Shown piece after piece: positions 9,512 through 18,617 of a DNA stretch of 64,000 bases; position 1 is the stretch's first letter; each line of letters begins with the position of its first letter. The notes under the pieces were generated by a model. That model was not told the origin of the DNA and searched no databases. It worked only from the letters and a program-made list of their open reading frames with translations. Position numbers and translations under genes: made by a program. This DNA comes from Rhodanobacteraceae bacterium (lineage in GTDB: Bacteria; Pseudomonadota; Gammaproteobacteria; Xanthomonadales; Xanthomonadaceae), in NCBI GenBank assembly GCA_024233975.1, contig JACKOX010000008.1, positions 62,001-126,000 on the forward strand, in the 5' to 3' direction.

Positions 9512-10339
9512 ATGCGCGTACCGGTTCTCACCTATCACGCTGGAATCATCAACGGAACCGACTACCTCGGCAACGACCATGTAGCCCTGGCCGAGGATCT
9601 GGCGCTGATCCAGCGCCTTGGTCTGCGCATCGTGCCGCTGCAGGAAGTGGTCGATGCCTTCCTCGAACGCCGTGATCCGTTGCCATCCGGCTGCGTCGCG
9701 CTGTCCTGCGATGACGGCACCGACTACGACTACCGCGACCTCGACCACCCGGTTGCCGGCCCGGTGCGCAGCTTCCACAACCTGATGACCGACTTCCAGT
9801 TCCGGCACGGTCATGCGGCGCAACCCGGCCTGCACATGACGGCTTTTGTGGTCGCCTCCCCGGAAGCCCGCCAGCGCATGGATGAGCGCTGTCTGCAGGA
9901 TTGCGGCAACTACAGCGATGACTGGTGGCGACCGGCATTCCTCTCCGGCCGCTGGGCCATCGAGAATCACGGCTGGGACCACAACCACCCGGAACTTGAC
10001 GATCCGGGCCCACACGGCATCCGTCGCGGTGACTTCGCCAATATCGACAACGTCGAAAAAGCGGATTACGAAATCGCCCAGGCTCGGGACTACATCGACC
10101 AGCACCTGTCACCGTCACGCTCGCGACTGTTCTGCTATCCCTTTGGACACGTCAGTGACTACCTGCACGACGACTACCTGCCCGGCCGCGGCGTGGAACT
10201 CGGCCTTGACGCCGCCTTCTGTGATGGCGCCGAACCGGTCACCCTGTCGAGTGATCGCTGGCTGCTTCCCCGCTACATCTGCGGTTGGCATTGGAAGTCG
10301 CCCGGCGAACTGGAGCAGCTGCTGCGCACCGCTGGCTAG
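9512..10339 (+). CDS. Polysaccharide deacetylase-like (NodB-fold) protein
   Basis: About 275 residues with the motifs of carbohydrate esterase 4: an SCDDGTD motif corresponding to the catalytic FDDG, ENHGWDHNH as the zinc-binding HxxxH element, and CYPFGH in place of the third motif. No signal peptide is visible, so it would act in the cytoplasm, possibly on a sugar precursor. The ATG at 9512 is preceded by GGAAAGTGAC; a GTG at 9506 overlapping the upstream stop is an alternative. It is the last gene of a coupled rapA operon and converges with the gene at 10354. Substrate unknown. Confidence 0.8.
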   Translation: MRVPVLTYHAGIINGTDYLGNDHVALAEDLALIQRLGLRIVPLQEVVDAFLERRDPLPSGCVALSCDDGTDYDYRDLDHPVAGPVRSFHNLMTDFQFRHGHAAQPGLHMTAFVVASPEARQRMDERCLQDCGNYSDDWWRPAFLSGRWAIENHGWDHNHPELDDPGPHGIRRGDFANIDNVEKADYEIAQARDYIDQHLSPSRSRLFCYPFGHVSDYLHDDYLPGRGVELGLDAAFCDGAEPVTLSSDRWLLPRYICGWHWKSPGELEQLLRTAG

Positions 10340-10353
10340 ATCAGGCGAACGCC

Positions 10354-10851
10354 CTAGAACGGACCGATGGCCGCCACGCGGTCGATCAGCGCCTCGCGAC
10401 GCTCTTCCGGAAGCAGGCGATGCCAGTAGGCCAGCAGATGCTCGACGCGCGTGGGCTGGAAGCCGGCCTGCATGTCCACCTCAAATGCGCGCGGGTCACC
10501 GCAGTGACCGAAGAACGCTTCACAGCGATCCGCATACTTGCTGAAACCAAAGCGCAGCGTCCTTAGCAGCAGACCACCCGAGGCGCGCACCGCGTCACCA
10601 ACGGCAGCCGGAACCTGGGCAAAGGCCCGACCATCGGTGGCTCCGCCTCCCACCAGCACCACGCCCTCGTGGAGGGTGAAGTGAAGATACGACGCAGCGA
10701 CGAAGGCGCCATCCTCGCGCCGCAGGAAAGCCACTACATGATGCGGAAAATCCGGCGCCGACTGCGCGTACTTCCGCTGGAAGATCGGCTCCGCGAAGAA
10801 CGGCCCATTGTCCACTTCATTGATGGTCAGCCAGTCATCCAGGTCAATCAT
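10354..10851 (-). CDS. Hypothetical protein of unknown function
   Basis: A 165-residue soluble protein that I do not recognise. The start at 10851 is set by AAGGAA seven bases upstream (an earlier GTG would lack this). Visible features: an acidic N-terminus (MIDLDDWLTINEVDNGPFF), a central run of short hydrophobic strands with HVVAFLRR, HEGVVLVGGGATDGRAFA and LLLRTLRFGF, and a C-terminal HRLLPEERREALIDRV helix. The alternating strands with a glycine-rich turn loosely recall an acetyltransferase (GNAT) core, but no diagnostic motif is present. It is transcribed against its two neighbours. Confidence 0.7.
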   Translation of the reverse strand: MIDLDDWLTINEVDNGPFFAEPIFQRKYAQSAPDFPHHVVAFLRREDGAFVAASYLHFTLHEGVVLVGGGATDGRAFAQVPAAVGDAVRASGGLLLRTLRFGFSKYADRCEAFFGHCGDPRAFEVDMQAGFQPTRVEHLLAYWHRLLPEERREALIDRVAAIGPF

Positions 10852-10916
10852 CGAAATTCCTTGCACGGCAACAAACGCTTGCAGGCCAGCGCCACAAGGT
10901 TTGAAATCAGGTCACG

Positions 10917-11702
10917 ATGCTACCGGAACTGATCGACTCGCACTGCCACCTGGATGTTGCCGATTTCGCGGAGGATCGCGAGGCCGTGCTGTCTCGAGCC
11001 CGCGATGCCGGCGTCCGCCATATCGTCGTACCCGCCATCGAGCGCGAAACCTGGGGTGAACTGCAGAACATCTGTCGGGACAGCCCTATGCTGCATCCCG
11101 CCTACGGGCTTCACCCCATGTTCCTTGATCGACATCGGGATGACGACCTGTCGGCACTGGATGCTCGACTCATGGCAGGCGACGCGATCGCCATCGGCGA
11201 ATGCGGCCTTGATCACTTTGTCGAGGAAATTGCCGACCCTGCCGGGCGCGACAGGCAACAACAGCTCTTCGAAGCCCAGCTGGAACTGGCAAGGAAACAT
11301 GACCTGCCCGTGATCATCCATGCCCGACGAGCGGTCGAGGATGTAATTCACAGCCTTCGTCGGCTAAACGGCCTTCGTGGCGTGGTGCACAGCTACCCCG
11401 GAAGCCTGGAACAGGCAAAGCAACTGCAGAAGCTGGACTTCCTGCTGGGGTTCGGCGGCCCGGTCACCTACCCGCGTGCCCGCCGCCTTCGTGAAATGGT
11501 CGCCACGATACCGGCCGATCAACTGCTGCTGGAAAGCGACGCTCCGGATCAGCCGGACGTCGACTGGCGTGGCCAACGCAACGAGCCAGCACGCCTCACC
11601 ACCGTACTGGCCGTGATTGCGAAACTCCGCGACTGCGAAGCTACCGAGCTGGCTGAACAGACCACGGCCAATGCCCGCCGCCTGTTCAACCTGCCCGACT
11701 AA
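10917..11702 (+). CDS. TatD family metal-dependent hydrolase
   Basis: A 261-residue TIM-barrel metallohydrolase, predicted DNase/phosphoesterase of the TatD family (closest in style to YjjV-type proteins). The metal ligands are all present: SHCHLD (His9, His11), GECGLDHF, VIIHARRA, VVHSYPGS and ESDAPDQP. Length is typical. Cytoplasmic; no signal sequence. It converges on pilE with only three bases between the stop codons, so the two transcripts must overlap. Confidence 0.92.
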   Translation: MLPELIDSHCHLDVADFAEDREAVLSRARDAGVRHIVVPAIERETWGELQNICRDSPMLHPAYGLHPMFLDRHRDDDLSALDARLMAGDAIAIGECGLDHFVEEIADPAGRDRQQQLFEAQLELARKHDLPVIIHARRAVEDVIHSLRRLNGLRGVVHSYPGSLEQAKQLQKLDFLLGFGGPVTYPRARRLREMVATIPADQLLLESDAPDQPDVDWRGQRNEPARLTTVLAVIAKLRDCEATELAEQTTANARRLFNLPD

Positions 11703-11705
11703 GCC

Positions 11706-12122
11706 TCACCAGCAATTGGTCCCGGTACCACTCTGCCCGCGGATACCGGTGCTGGTTAGTGTAAGCGTCCCGCACAACGTGTCATCAACGGCTTGTGATT
11801 TCTGCGGCGCTGCGCTCAGCGTGTAGCTAGTTGCATTGACTGCCGACGTCGTCACTTGATACCAGCCGTTTTCCGAGTTCAAAGGAAATATCCCAGTACA
11901 CGCCGCATTGTTGTAGGCACTAAAACGCGTGAAGCATCGTTCCATCCGCGCCTCGGCACTGCTCAACACCGCCTTTCCCTCGGCTCTGCGTGTCTTCACC
12001 ATCTGGTCCCGATAGCTTGGATACGCAACCAGAATGATGATCGCCAGAATAGCCACGACAATCATCAGTTCTATCAGGGTGAAGCCCAAAGTCTCCGTTC
12101 GACGTTCCGTACACATGACCAT
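11706..12122 (-). CDS. pilE: Type IV pilus minor pilin PilE
   Basis: A 138-residue prepilin. The class III signal is a short basic leader followed by GFTLIELM, which prepilin peptidase cuts after the glycine, and then a hydrophobic assembly helix. The C-terminal part has three cysteines able to form the disulfide-bonded D-region. I chose the ATG at 12122 because it overlaps the pilY1 stop by one base (TAATG), which is a coupling arrangement; an in-frame ATG two codons later is possible. Last gene of the minor pilin operon; in Pseudomonas and xanthomonads PilE with PilV, PilW, PilX and FimU/FimT primes pilus assembly. Confidence 0.93.
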   Translation of the reverse strand: MVMCTERRTETLGFTLIELMIVVAILAIIILVAYPSYRDQMVKTRRAEGKAVLSSAEARMERCFTRFSAYNNAACTGIFPLNSENGWYQVTTSAVNATSYTLSAAPQKSQAVDDTLCGTLTLTSTGIRGQSGTGTNCW

Positions 12123-15100
12123 TAGTTCCCGGGCCAGAGTTGACGCCACGAGTTGCGACCCTTACTGCGTCGTCCTGCCTCGGTCACAACCTCGATGCCG
12201 CCGGTGGACCCAGACGCGTACTTGTACTCACGATCAGCCTGATCACCACTACCTTCGATGATGGTCGGTGTGTCGATGATACCCACCTCGGAGCGACGGC
12301 CTCCCGGTGAATGGTCATCGCCGCCGTAGTCGACGTAGTCATTGCCGTCAATGACGCCATCACCATTCACGTCCAGCACCGGAATGTCGAAGCTACCACC
12401 GCTCTGGGCCTCGAGCTCCATCAGCCAGCTGGTGCCGCCTCCCTCGCAAGGATCAGAGCTCGGAATCAGCGTCGGGAAAATCAGTCGACCGTCATGCAGG
12501 ATCGGCTGCGACACTGCGCGCTCGCCCTCCATGCCGTTTCGCGGCGACTCCAGGTCCATGTACCAGCCCTTCTTCGTGGCTCCGACCGGATTCTGGCTCA
12601 CGACGCGGAAGTCACTGCCATTCGCTCCTACTTCGGCGAGGATTTCTTGCTCGGTCAGCTCGCTGCGCCCCGCGACGCGATCACCACTGTTGTTGCCTGA
12701 CAGCGTGTTGGCGTCCTGGATGCCATAGAAACTCTGCACCGGATCACTCGGTGCGACGATGTTGTCGCCACTCTGGATGAAGCTGCCCGTACCGAAATAG
12801 ACCATCAATGTACCGGTCTCTCCACGACCCACCACTGGCCGCATGGTGATCGGCTGGCGGCGACCGGCCGGGCACGCGAACGGCCCAGAGGCATCCTGCC
12901 CTGCGCAAGCCGTGAACAGAGGCTGCGGACGGTTCGACTGAACAAACGACGAACCCCAGCTGTTCGCGCTGGTAGCGCGTACATCAAACTTCCAGAGGTT
13001 GCCGTATTCGTCGCCCGAATAGATGAAGTCAGTGACGCGGTCACCATCAATGTCGACCGGGAACGGTGATGCCATACCGTTGGCGGACGCCGTCGATTCA
13101 TCCTGCGAGCGCACTGTGGAGATCTTCTTCAACAGCGAACCCGTTGCCAGGTCGACGATGAAAAGCTTGGCCGACTTGCCGGTGGTATAGCCGCTGCCAA
13201 AAATTACTGCCCAGCTACCATTCGCCATGCGAGCAATGCTGGGTCGGCCGACAACGTAGCCCAGATCCGGGTCCGTGAATTCCCACTTGATGGAATTGAC
13301 GCCGAGGGCACCCGGATTGGTCACGTCAATCGCATAGACCGTCTTGCCACCCGCACCGAGCGACCCGACCAGATAGGTCTTCCAGCTGCCTCCAACGTAT
13401 GCATCACCGGAAATCGGAGTGCCATCGACGTAATAGCGATGGCGATAGGACGGATCGGTAAGGCTGTTCAGATCGCCCACGATTTCACTCGGGATGTAAG
13501 CGTAGCTCTCGATACCACTATCGGCATTGAAGCCATGCACCATGCCATCGTTTGCGGCCACGTAGACCATGCCTTGACGGCTGCTCTTGTTGCCATTCAC
13601 GAAAGCGCGGTAGCTGGAGCGCCCGGCTGCTCCAGCGGGCAACTGGTCATAGCCGAAATCCTGAGCGCCCACGAACCACGGGCTCGCATTCACGATGTCT
13701 CCAAGAACGCTTCCACGATCCCGGAAAGCTCCTCCGTTGGCTTGCTCGCCACTGCGATCACCGCGCAGATAGTCGACGCGCTGCGGGCCCAGACCATCCG
13801 GTTGGCCATCATCGCCGGCATTGAGCGCCGCCTGTTGGGTGGAGTCGAGATTGTTCCATTCAAAAGCGACTCGCGTACCTGCCCCCGTCCGCGTGTAAAT
13901 GCTCCTGCTGGCGGGTGCCGGGATGAGGCTGCCGGCATTCCAGGCCAATGCGCCCACACTACCGTCTGCATTGACGCCGATCTTCAGCAGCTGACCACTC
14001 CAGTCCGCGCTATCGAATCGTGCCTGGTAGATGACCGTGTTGGCGTCCAGTCGAGTGGAGTTTGACGCGACCACCGATGCAGAGCTGATCACGCTACCAA
14101 GAATTGCCCTCAAAGCCTCACTCAACTTCTGGCTAAGCTCGGTGGAATTCTGAGCGTTGAACATCTGGCCACGGCCATTCACCGCTGCGTGGTAGAGGTC
14201 GTCTACCTGTTCGCGACCAGAATCATCGTTGACGTTGGTTGGCCAGGTCGGGGGGTAGGTGTAGGCATCCCGCACCGTCTGATAACGACCGCTGAAGTAG
14301 TTCGGATTGGCATAGAAATCGCCCACTGCACCCAGGGTGATGCCGTAGGTATTCACATGCAGGTCACGCTCGCAGTCCATCCACGCCGGTGGATTGGACG
14401 TGGAGCATTCGGCACGAACGGGCACCTTGCCGGCGTCGAGATCGGTGCGAAGGCGATTCTCATAGTAGTACATGGCGATATCGCCCAGCGTATCGCTGTA
14501 GCTATCCGCGTACGGCGCCCCGTTGTTTCCATCCGCATTGTCGACGTTGAGGTCGGGCTTCGTGTTGCTGTAACCGTCCGTGAACTGCAGCATGAAGTTC
14601 TGCTGGCAGGCATATTTGATGATGCCTGCATTGCGGGACGCGAAAAGACTTCCTGCATGACTCATGCCTTCGCGATTTGGGGTGCTGGCACTTCTTCCAA
14701 TTCGACCGTACATGAAGTCGTACAGGTCATCCTTCTGCGTATCCATGCTCCACATGTCTACGCTGCTACTACGACTGTTGATCGTGAAGGCACCAACCGA
14801 CATACCGTTCTTGTCGGCAAAGGCGGCACCAAGACCTGCCCTCAGCGTCATGTGACGCTTGCGGTAATAGCTGAACCAGTTGGCGAAGTTCTGAAGCTCG
14901 GCGGCCTGGGTACGACCACTGGGGAAACTGGTCGCCGATGGAATTTCGTACTTCTTCAGGCAACCACCGTCAAAGGCAATCGCGTCGACGCCCACAGCTT
15001 CAAGCGCCGTCTGTCGCGCAGTACTCCAACTTGAATAGTAAGTCTCGTACCGCGCACCGGAGGTTGTTTGGCAATTGCCACCCAGCCAGCCTGGCAATGC

Positions 15101-15832
15101 AATATTTGAATTCAGACGAACGTAGTAGGTTGCCGGCGTGTAGTGATAGCGTTGGGTGGAACCACTGTTGTTGGTTTCCCTGGTTTCCCCCGGATAACCA
15201 CTGCCGTTTTCGCGACGCATGCTCCTGGCAGTATAGAAACGCCAGTTGTTGTCATTTGCATAGATATCTGTCGTGAGATTCAGGCGCTCGCTACCGGAAA
15301 CCTCCGGGTCTGAAATGGCGCTAGTCGGGGTTGCATCCGGGTAGTAAGTCCCATCGGCCTTCACCCAGGGGCGGTAAGTCACCATGGGATCGTAATACTG
15401 ACCGTTGTAATCGGAGCTTCGGGCGAAAGCCAACTCGGGACGCGGCGGCAGCGCCCGCCCGTTAGTGCTGTTGTATGCGTAGACCTTGTTTCCGCTACCC
15501 GTGCCATTCGGAAACAGGTACGAATAGTCAATGTTGCCCGACACTCGCAGCCGACCTGATCCATCCACCAGGGTGCCGTTGCTGTCGCTACTGACCTGGA
15601 AGGACAGCTGGCCCGTATCCGTCTTGAACAACATTTCCCAGTCCATGGAACCGGAATCATCGAGCACCAGCATCAGGTTGGGTTCGACACTGTTCGCGAC
15701 GGACAGTGGAATGTTGGCCAAGTCCGCACGTGCGGCACTGCTGAAGCTGAGTCCCGCAATGGCAAAGGCGATTCCGAGACGCGACATCAGCGGATGAATG
15801 GTGTGGCTGGACACTGGCATGGCTGCGCTCAT
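12122..15832 (-). CDS. pilY1: Type IV pilus tip-associated protein PilY1
   Basis: A 1236-residue exported adhesin/assembly factor located at the pilus tip in related bacteria. Start 15832 is favoured because GAGGAG lies seven to eight bases upstream; an ATG five codons earlier lacks this. A signal peptide is followed by a von Willebrand A-like domain with the MIDAS motif LDDSGSMDW (Asp58, Ser60, Ser62). The C-terminal half is the PilY1 beta-propeller, with the calcium loop DIDGDRVTDFIYSGDEYGN. An RGD tripeptide is at 690-692. Near the C-terminus is a second EF-hand-like loop, DVNGDGVIDGND (from residue 1154), and the protein ends in a GRNSWRQL segment. Coupled to pilE by overlapping codons. 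Confidence 0.95.
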   Translation of the reverse strand: MSAAMPVSSHTIHPLMSRLGIAFAIAGLSFSSAARADLANIPLSVANSVEPNLMLVLDDSGSMDWEMLFKTDTGQLSFQVSSDSNGTLVDGSGRLRVSGNIDYSYLFPNGTGSGNKVYAYNSTNGRALPPRPELAFARSSDYNGQYYDPMVTYRPWVKADGTYYPDATPTSAISDPEVSGSERLNLTTDIYANDNNWRFYTARSMRRENGSGYPGETRETNNSGSTQRYHYTPATYYVRLNSNIALPGWLGGNCQTTSGARYETYYSSWSTARQTALEAVGVDAIAFDGGCLKKYEIPSATSFPSGRTQAAELQNFANWFSYYRKRHMTLRAGLGAAFADKNGMSVGAFTINSRSSSVDMWSMDTQKDDLYDFMYGRIGRSASTPNREGMSHAGSLFASRNAGIIKYACQQNFMLQFTDGYSNTKPDLNVDNADGNNGAPYADSYSDTLGDIAMYYYENRLRTDLDAGKVPVRAECSTSNPPAWMDCERDLHVNTYGITLGAVGDFYANPNYFSGRYQTVRDAYTYPPTWPTNVNDDSGREQVDDLYHAAVNGRGQMFNAQNSTELSQKLSEALRAILGSVISSASVVASNSTRLDANTVIYQARFDSADWSGQLLKIGVNADGSVGALAWNAGSLIPAPASRSIYTRTGAGTRVAFEWNNLDSTQQAALNAGDDGQPDGLGPQRVDYLRGDRSGEQANGGAFRDRGSVLGDIVNASPWFVGAQDFGYDQLPAGAAGRSSYRAFVNGNKSSRQGMVYVAANDGMVHGFNADSGIESYAYIPSEIVGDLNSLTDPSYRHRYYVDGTPISGDAYVGGSWKTYLVGSLGAGGKTVYAIDVTNPGALGVNSIKWEFTDPDLGYVVGRPSIARMANGSWAVIFGSGYTTGKSAKLFIVDLATGSLLKKISTVRSQDESTASANGMASPFPVDIDGDRVTDFIYSGDEYGNLWKFDVRATSANSWGSSFVQSNRPQPLFTACAGQDASGPFACPAGRRQPITMRPVVGRGETGTLMVYFGTGSFIQSGDNIVAPSDPVQSFYGIQDANTLSGNNSGDRVAGRSELTEQEILAEVGANGSDFRVVSQNPVGATKKGWYMDLESPRNGMEGERAVSQPILHDGRLIFPTLIPSSDPCEGGGTSWLMELEAQSGGSFDIPVLDVNGDGVIDGNDYVDYGGDDHSPGGRRSEVGIIDTPTIIEGSGDQADREYKYASGSTGGIEVVTEAGRRSKGRNSWRQLWPGN

Positions 15833-15865
15833 GGCGGCACTCCTCATGGAACCGTTATCACCGCA

Positions 15866-16417
15866 TCAGCGGCGGTAGGTCGTCTGCAGAATCACTGAAT
15901 ACTGGGCGTCACCGGTATCGGCGAACGGTTGGGTACTGAAGCCGATGGCGGTCACCCGGTACATGGTCGTGTCGGGCTGGACACCACCCGCCTCAAGATC
16001 GCCGCCCGGCTCGGGAATCGGCGGCAGCGCTTCGACGATGTAACGAGGTGCCTGGCTGACCTTCCAGCCATCATCGGCGACCATCGGCATGGTGATCACA
16101 CCGCTGTCCCAGCCCGTGCTGGGCGCGGCCAACGTCGGTGCCGGCTTGTCCACGTAGTGGTACCAGCCAGCCGTGGAGTGATAGTCAGGCAGCGTGTTGC
16201 CGGAAAGCCCTGTCTCGCCTGCACGCAGCGCCGCCTCGGCAGCCTGCAGGGCCAAGTCGATGTTCCGCGTACTGCCTGCAATCTTTTCCTGCATGGTGCT
16301 GGCACGAATGGCCGTCAGGGTCAGCATCGTGAGCATCAACAACACCATCAAGCTGACCATCAATACCGCACCGCGCTGCTTAGCGGCAAGGCATGAAGTT
16401 TTGAACGAACGAGTCAT
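15866..16417 (-). CDS. pilX: Type IV pilus assembly protein PilX
   Basis: A 183-residue minor pilin of the PilX type. The leader ends RGAVLMVSLMVLLML, the usual PilX N-terminus lacking the canonical FTLIE glutamate motif, followed by the hydrophobic helix and the family pattern MQEKIAGSTRNIDLALQAAEAALRAGE. The rest is a small beta-rich pilin head. It lies between pilW and pilY1 on the same strand with 11 and 33 base gaps, consistent with one operon. Role: incorporation of PilY1 and priming of pilus assembly. Confidence 0.92.
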   Translation of the reverse strand: MTRSFKTSCLAAKQRGAVLMVSLMVLLMLTMLTLTAIRASTMQEKIAGSTRNIDLALQAAEAALRAGETGLSGNTLPDYHSTAGWYHYVDKPAPTLAAPSTGWDSGVITMPMVADDGWKVSQAPRYIVEALPPIPEPGGDLEAGGVQPDTTMYRVTAIGFSTQPFADTGDAQYSVILQTTYRR

Positions 16418-16428
16418 GTCTGAGCCTC

Positions 16429-17550
16429 TCAGAGCAAGCGATTGCGAAGCGCGATGGTGGAAGAGAACACGCGACGCTGCCGACGGTCATCCACCGGGTT
16501 GATCGTGGTGCCCGCGAGGTTGTAGGTCGCCGTGTCCATGCCATCGAGGAACTCTTCCGGAGAACGCATCAGCAAGGAAACACGGATGGCCCGGACCTGC
16601 TGCCAATCGGTTACCGCACTGGCATCGCGGTAGTCATCGACGATGTAGTCCTCGTTGCCGTCAACGCCATAGACAATCTGCATCGAGTCCACCCCAGGCA
16701 CCAGTTCCTGGTCTTCCATGGCGCCGCCACGCAGGGATGCCCGGTACAGGGACGGCGTGCCGTCAGTGCCGCGGCCAACGTAGTAGGCGTATGAACGCAG
16801 CCTCGAAACCCGAGTCCCTTCCGTAAACGGTCCTTCGGGACCGGTGGAGGCAATATTCTCAGCATTACCCGGCGTGTAGCTGCCGGCACTCGAACCGACG
16901 ATGTTATTGCTGGCGCTGACGACATTGGTTGCCTGGAAAACCTCTGCCTGCTGACAGTTCGTCACCACAAGAATTTCACCGTTGGTGATATCCCGGACAT
17001 CGTCGACAAAAATCTGCGAGCCCGAAGTGAATGGCGCCACCAACGGGATGTCATCGGGTGAAATCCCGCTCACCACCAGGACATCCGAACCGGGGAGCGC
17101 CTTTCCGTCCAGCGCATTCGCGCCGGTGGGCAATGCCGGCGTCCAGCCACCGCCCGGCGCCGGGTTGGTTGCCGTGATGTTGTAAGTCGCACCAACACCG
17201 GTCCCGGTACTTTCGAAGCCGGAAATGCCGTGACCAATCAGGTCGAACGGATAGGCCGTGCTGTTGAGGTAGTTATGTACCGGCAATGGCTGGGTACCGG
17301 AGCGACGGCTACTGCAACCCGCCAGCCCGGCCATGCGTGCATCTCGAGTGAGATATTCCAACGCGAAGTTGCCCGACTCCTGCACGATGCCCGACTGCTG
17401 TTGCGCCGTGAAGGTAGTCTTGTTGAGCAAATAAACCTGAAGGACGGCAGCAGTGAGCAGCAACGCCAGCACCATCGCCACCATCATCTCGATCAGAGTC
17501 AGGCCTCGCTGCAGACGCCCCTGGAAATTGACGTTCGGCCGCATAGTCAT
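16429..17550 (-). CDS. pilW: Type IV pilus assembly protein PilW
   Basis: A 373-residue minor pilin. The prepilin leader ends in RGLTLIEMMVAMVLALLL, with the conserved Glu at +5, followed by the family sequence NFALEYLTRDARMAGLAGC and a large beta-rich head. Length is typical of PilW in xanthomonads. The ATG at 17550 overlaps the pilV stop (ATGA), so translation is coupled. A second in-frame ATG two codons later is possible. Confidence 0.93.
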   Translation of the reverse strand: MTMRPNVNFQGRLQRGLTLIEMMVAMVLALLLTAAVLQVYLLNKTTFTAQQQSGIVQESGNFALEYLTRDARMAGLAGCSSRRSGTQPLPVHNYLNSTAYPFDLIGHGISGFESTGTGVGATYNITATNPAPGGGWTPALPTGANALDGKALPGSDVLVVSGISPDDIPLVAPFTSGSQIFVDDVRDITNGEILVVTNCQQAEVFQATNVVSASNNIVGSSAGSYTPGNAENIASTGPEGPFTEGTRVSRLRSYAYYVGRGTDGTPSLYRASLRGGAMEDQELVPGVDSMQIVYGVDGNEDYIVDDYRDASAVTDWQQVRAIRVSLLMRSPEEFLDGMDTATYNLAGTTINPVDDRRQRRVFSSTIALRNRLL

Positions 17551-18020
17551 AGCTCGGTGGTGTAGTTGAATGAGAGCAACTCGCCAGAGGGTGTGTTCTC
17601 GCTACCCTCCTCGCCACGCGCATCTTCCCAGCGCAGCGAAACATTGGCGACACGGCCATTCACAGTGACTGCCCCCTGCCCGCCGGGCAGCGCGTTCCCT
17701 ACGCTGCCAATCCAGGCGCTTACGTCATCGTTGGCCAGCGAACCCGAACCGGGAGCAGCTGCACCAAAAGCAATGTCGTAGTCGCCGCCAAGAGCCGCCG
17801 TGCGGTTTGCGCGCATCCGCTCGGTCATGTCCTTGGCCAGGAACGTTGCCTGCGAGCGGAGGTAGGCGTTGTGGTTGTACTTCATGGCGCTGACCTGCAG
17901 AGCCGCCAGGCCAAGCAGGCCAACCGACGTAATCAGCAGCGCGATCATCACTTCGATCAGACTGAAGCCGCCTCGGCGTCGGAGTGAACGTATTGAGTTG
18001 AACGAGTACGTGGTGGACAT
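17547..18020 (-). CDS. pilV: Type IV pilus modification protein PilV
   Basis: A 157-residue minor pilin. The leader RRRGGFSLIEVMIALLI carries the prepilin peptidase site, followed by GLLGLAALQVSAMKYN and the conserved TERMRANRTAA segment typical of PilV. I placed the start at 18020 because GAGGA sits seven bases upstream; an in-frame start at 18044 would overlap fimT and has no such signal. The stop overlaps the pilW start (ATGA). Confidence 0.92.
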   Translation of the reverse strand: MSTTYSFNSIRSLRRRGGFSLIEVMIALLITSVGLLGLAALQVSAMKYNHNAYLRSQATFLAKDMTERMRANRTAALGGDYDIAFGAAAPGSGSLANDDVSAWIGSVGNALPGGQGAVTVNGRVANVSLRWEDARGEEGSENTPSGELLSFNYTTEL

Positions 18021-18030
18021 GCAGACGTCC

Positions 18031-18570
18031 TCAGGAACAGGCAAGGCGCTGGGTGCGGATGCGCCCCATGCGACTCAGGTAGACCCGCCGGCGCTGCTCG
18101 CCGTGGCAGGTATCGGGTTTCAGCTCAAAGAAAACTTCCAACGTAGAGCCGGTAACGACTTCGCCGTTAGGTAGGAAACGAATGAACCCACCACTATGTT
18201 CTGGCGCAGTGATGCTGAGCTGCAGGTCCTCGTTGTTGAAGACCTGAACGAGCTCGGCGGGGCTGGGATTGCCTGCGCGAACGCCGTCCACGACGAGGAC
18301 GACGTCCTGACCACCCCAGGCCGTTGCGCCAGTGCAGCTGACGGCACTCGCGGCTGGATCGGCGCTGGCACACAAGGTGATGGGCTCGCCCCGGCGGATG
18401 GCTTCCGCGCGGGCCACCTGCATGGCGGCGACCAGGTTATTGGTGCCGGCTGCGAGGCGGTTGTTGCGGATGAATTCCGCGAAGCTGGGCACCCCGACAC
18501 TGAGCAGGATGGCCGCCACGGCCAGCGTGACCATAAGCTCGATCAGGCTGAATCCGTCGTGATGTTTCAT
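18031..18570 (-). CDS. fimT: GspH/FimT family pseudopilin
   Basis: A 179-residue minor pilin and first gene of the operon. The very short leader MKHHDGFSLIELMVTLAVAAIL has the prepilin peptidase site and assembly helix; the head contains NNLVAAMQVARAEAIRRGEPITLCAS, which is the GspH/FimT signature. Two cysteines near the C-terminus (HGEQ region and the ACS tail) and two more centrally could form disulfides. FimT proteins in some naturally competent bacteria bind DNA through a basic C-terminus, and this tail is Arg-rich (RRRVYLSRMGRIRTQRLA). A cluster of inverted repeats lies about 50 bases upstream. Confidence 0.9.
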   Translation of the reverse strand: MKHHDGFSLIELMVTLAVAAILLSVGVPSFAEFIRNNRLAAGTNNLVAAMQVARAEAIRRGEPITLCASADPAASAVSCTGATAWGGQDVVLVVDGVRAGNPSPAELVQVFNNEDLQLSITAPEHSGGFIRFLPNGEVVTGSTLEVFFELKPDTCHGEQRRRVYLSRMGRIRTQRLACS

Positions 18571-18617
18571 AGGTCTTTCTCCACAGCTGCGACTCCCCAG
18601 CCGCAGATACGCAGAAT

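Noticed and set aside
14189..15034. A 281-residue plus-strand frame inside pilY1
   Set aside because: It is antisense to a well-supported gene and its translation has no recognisable domain.
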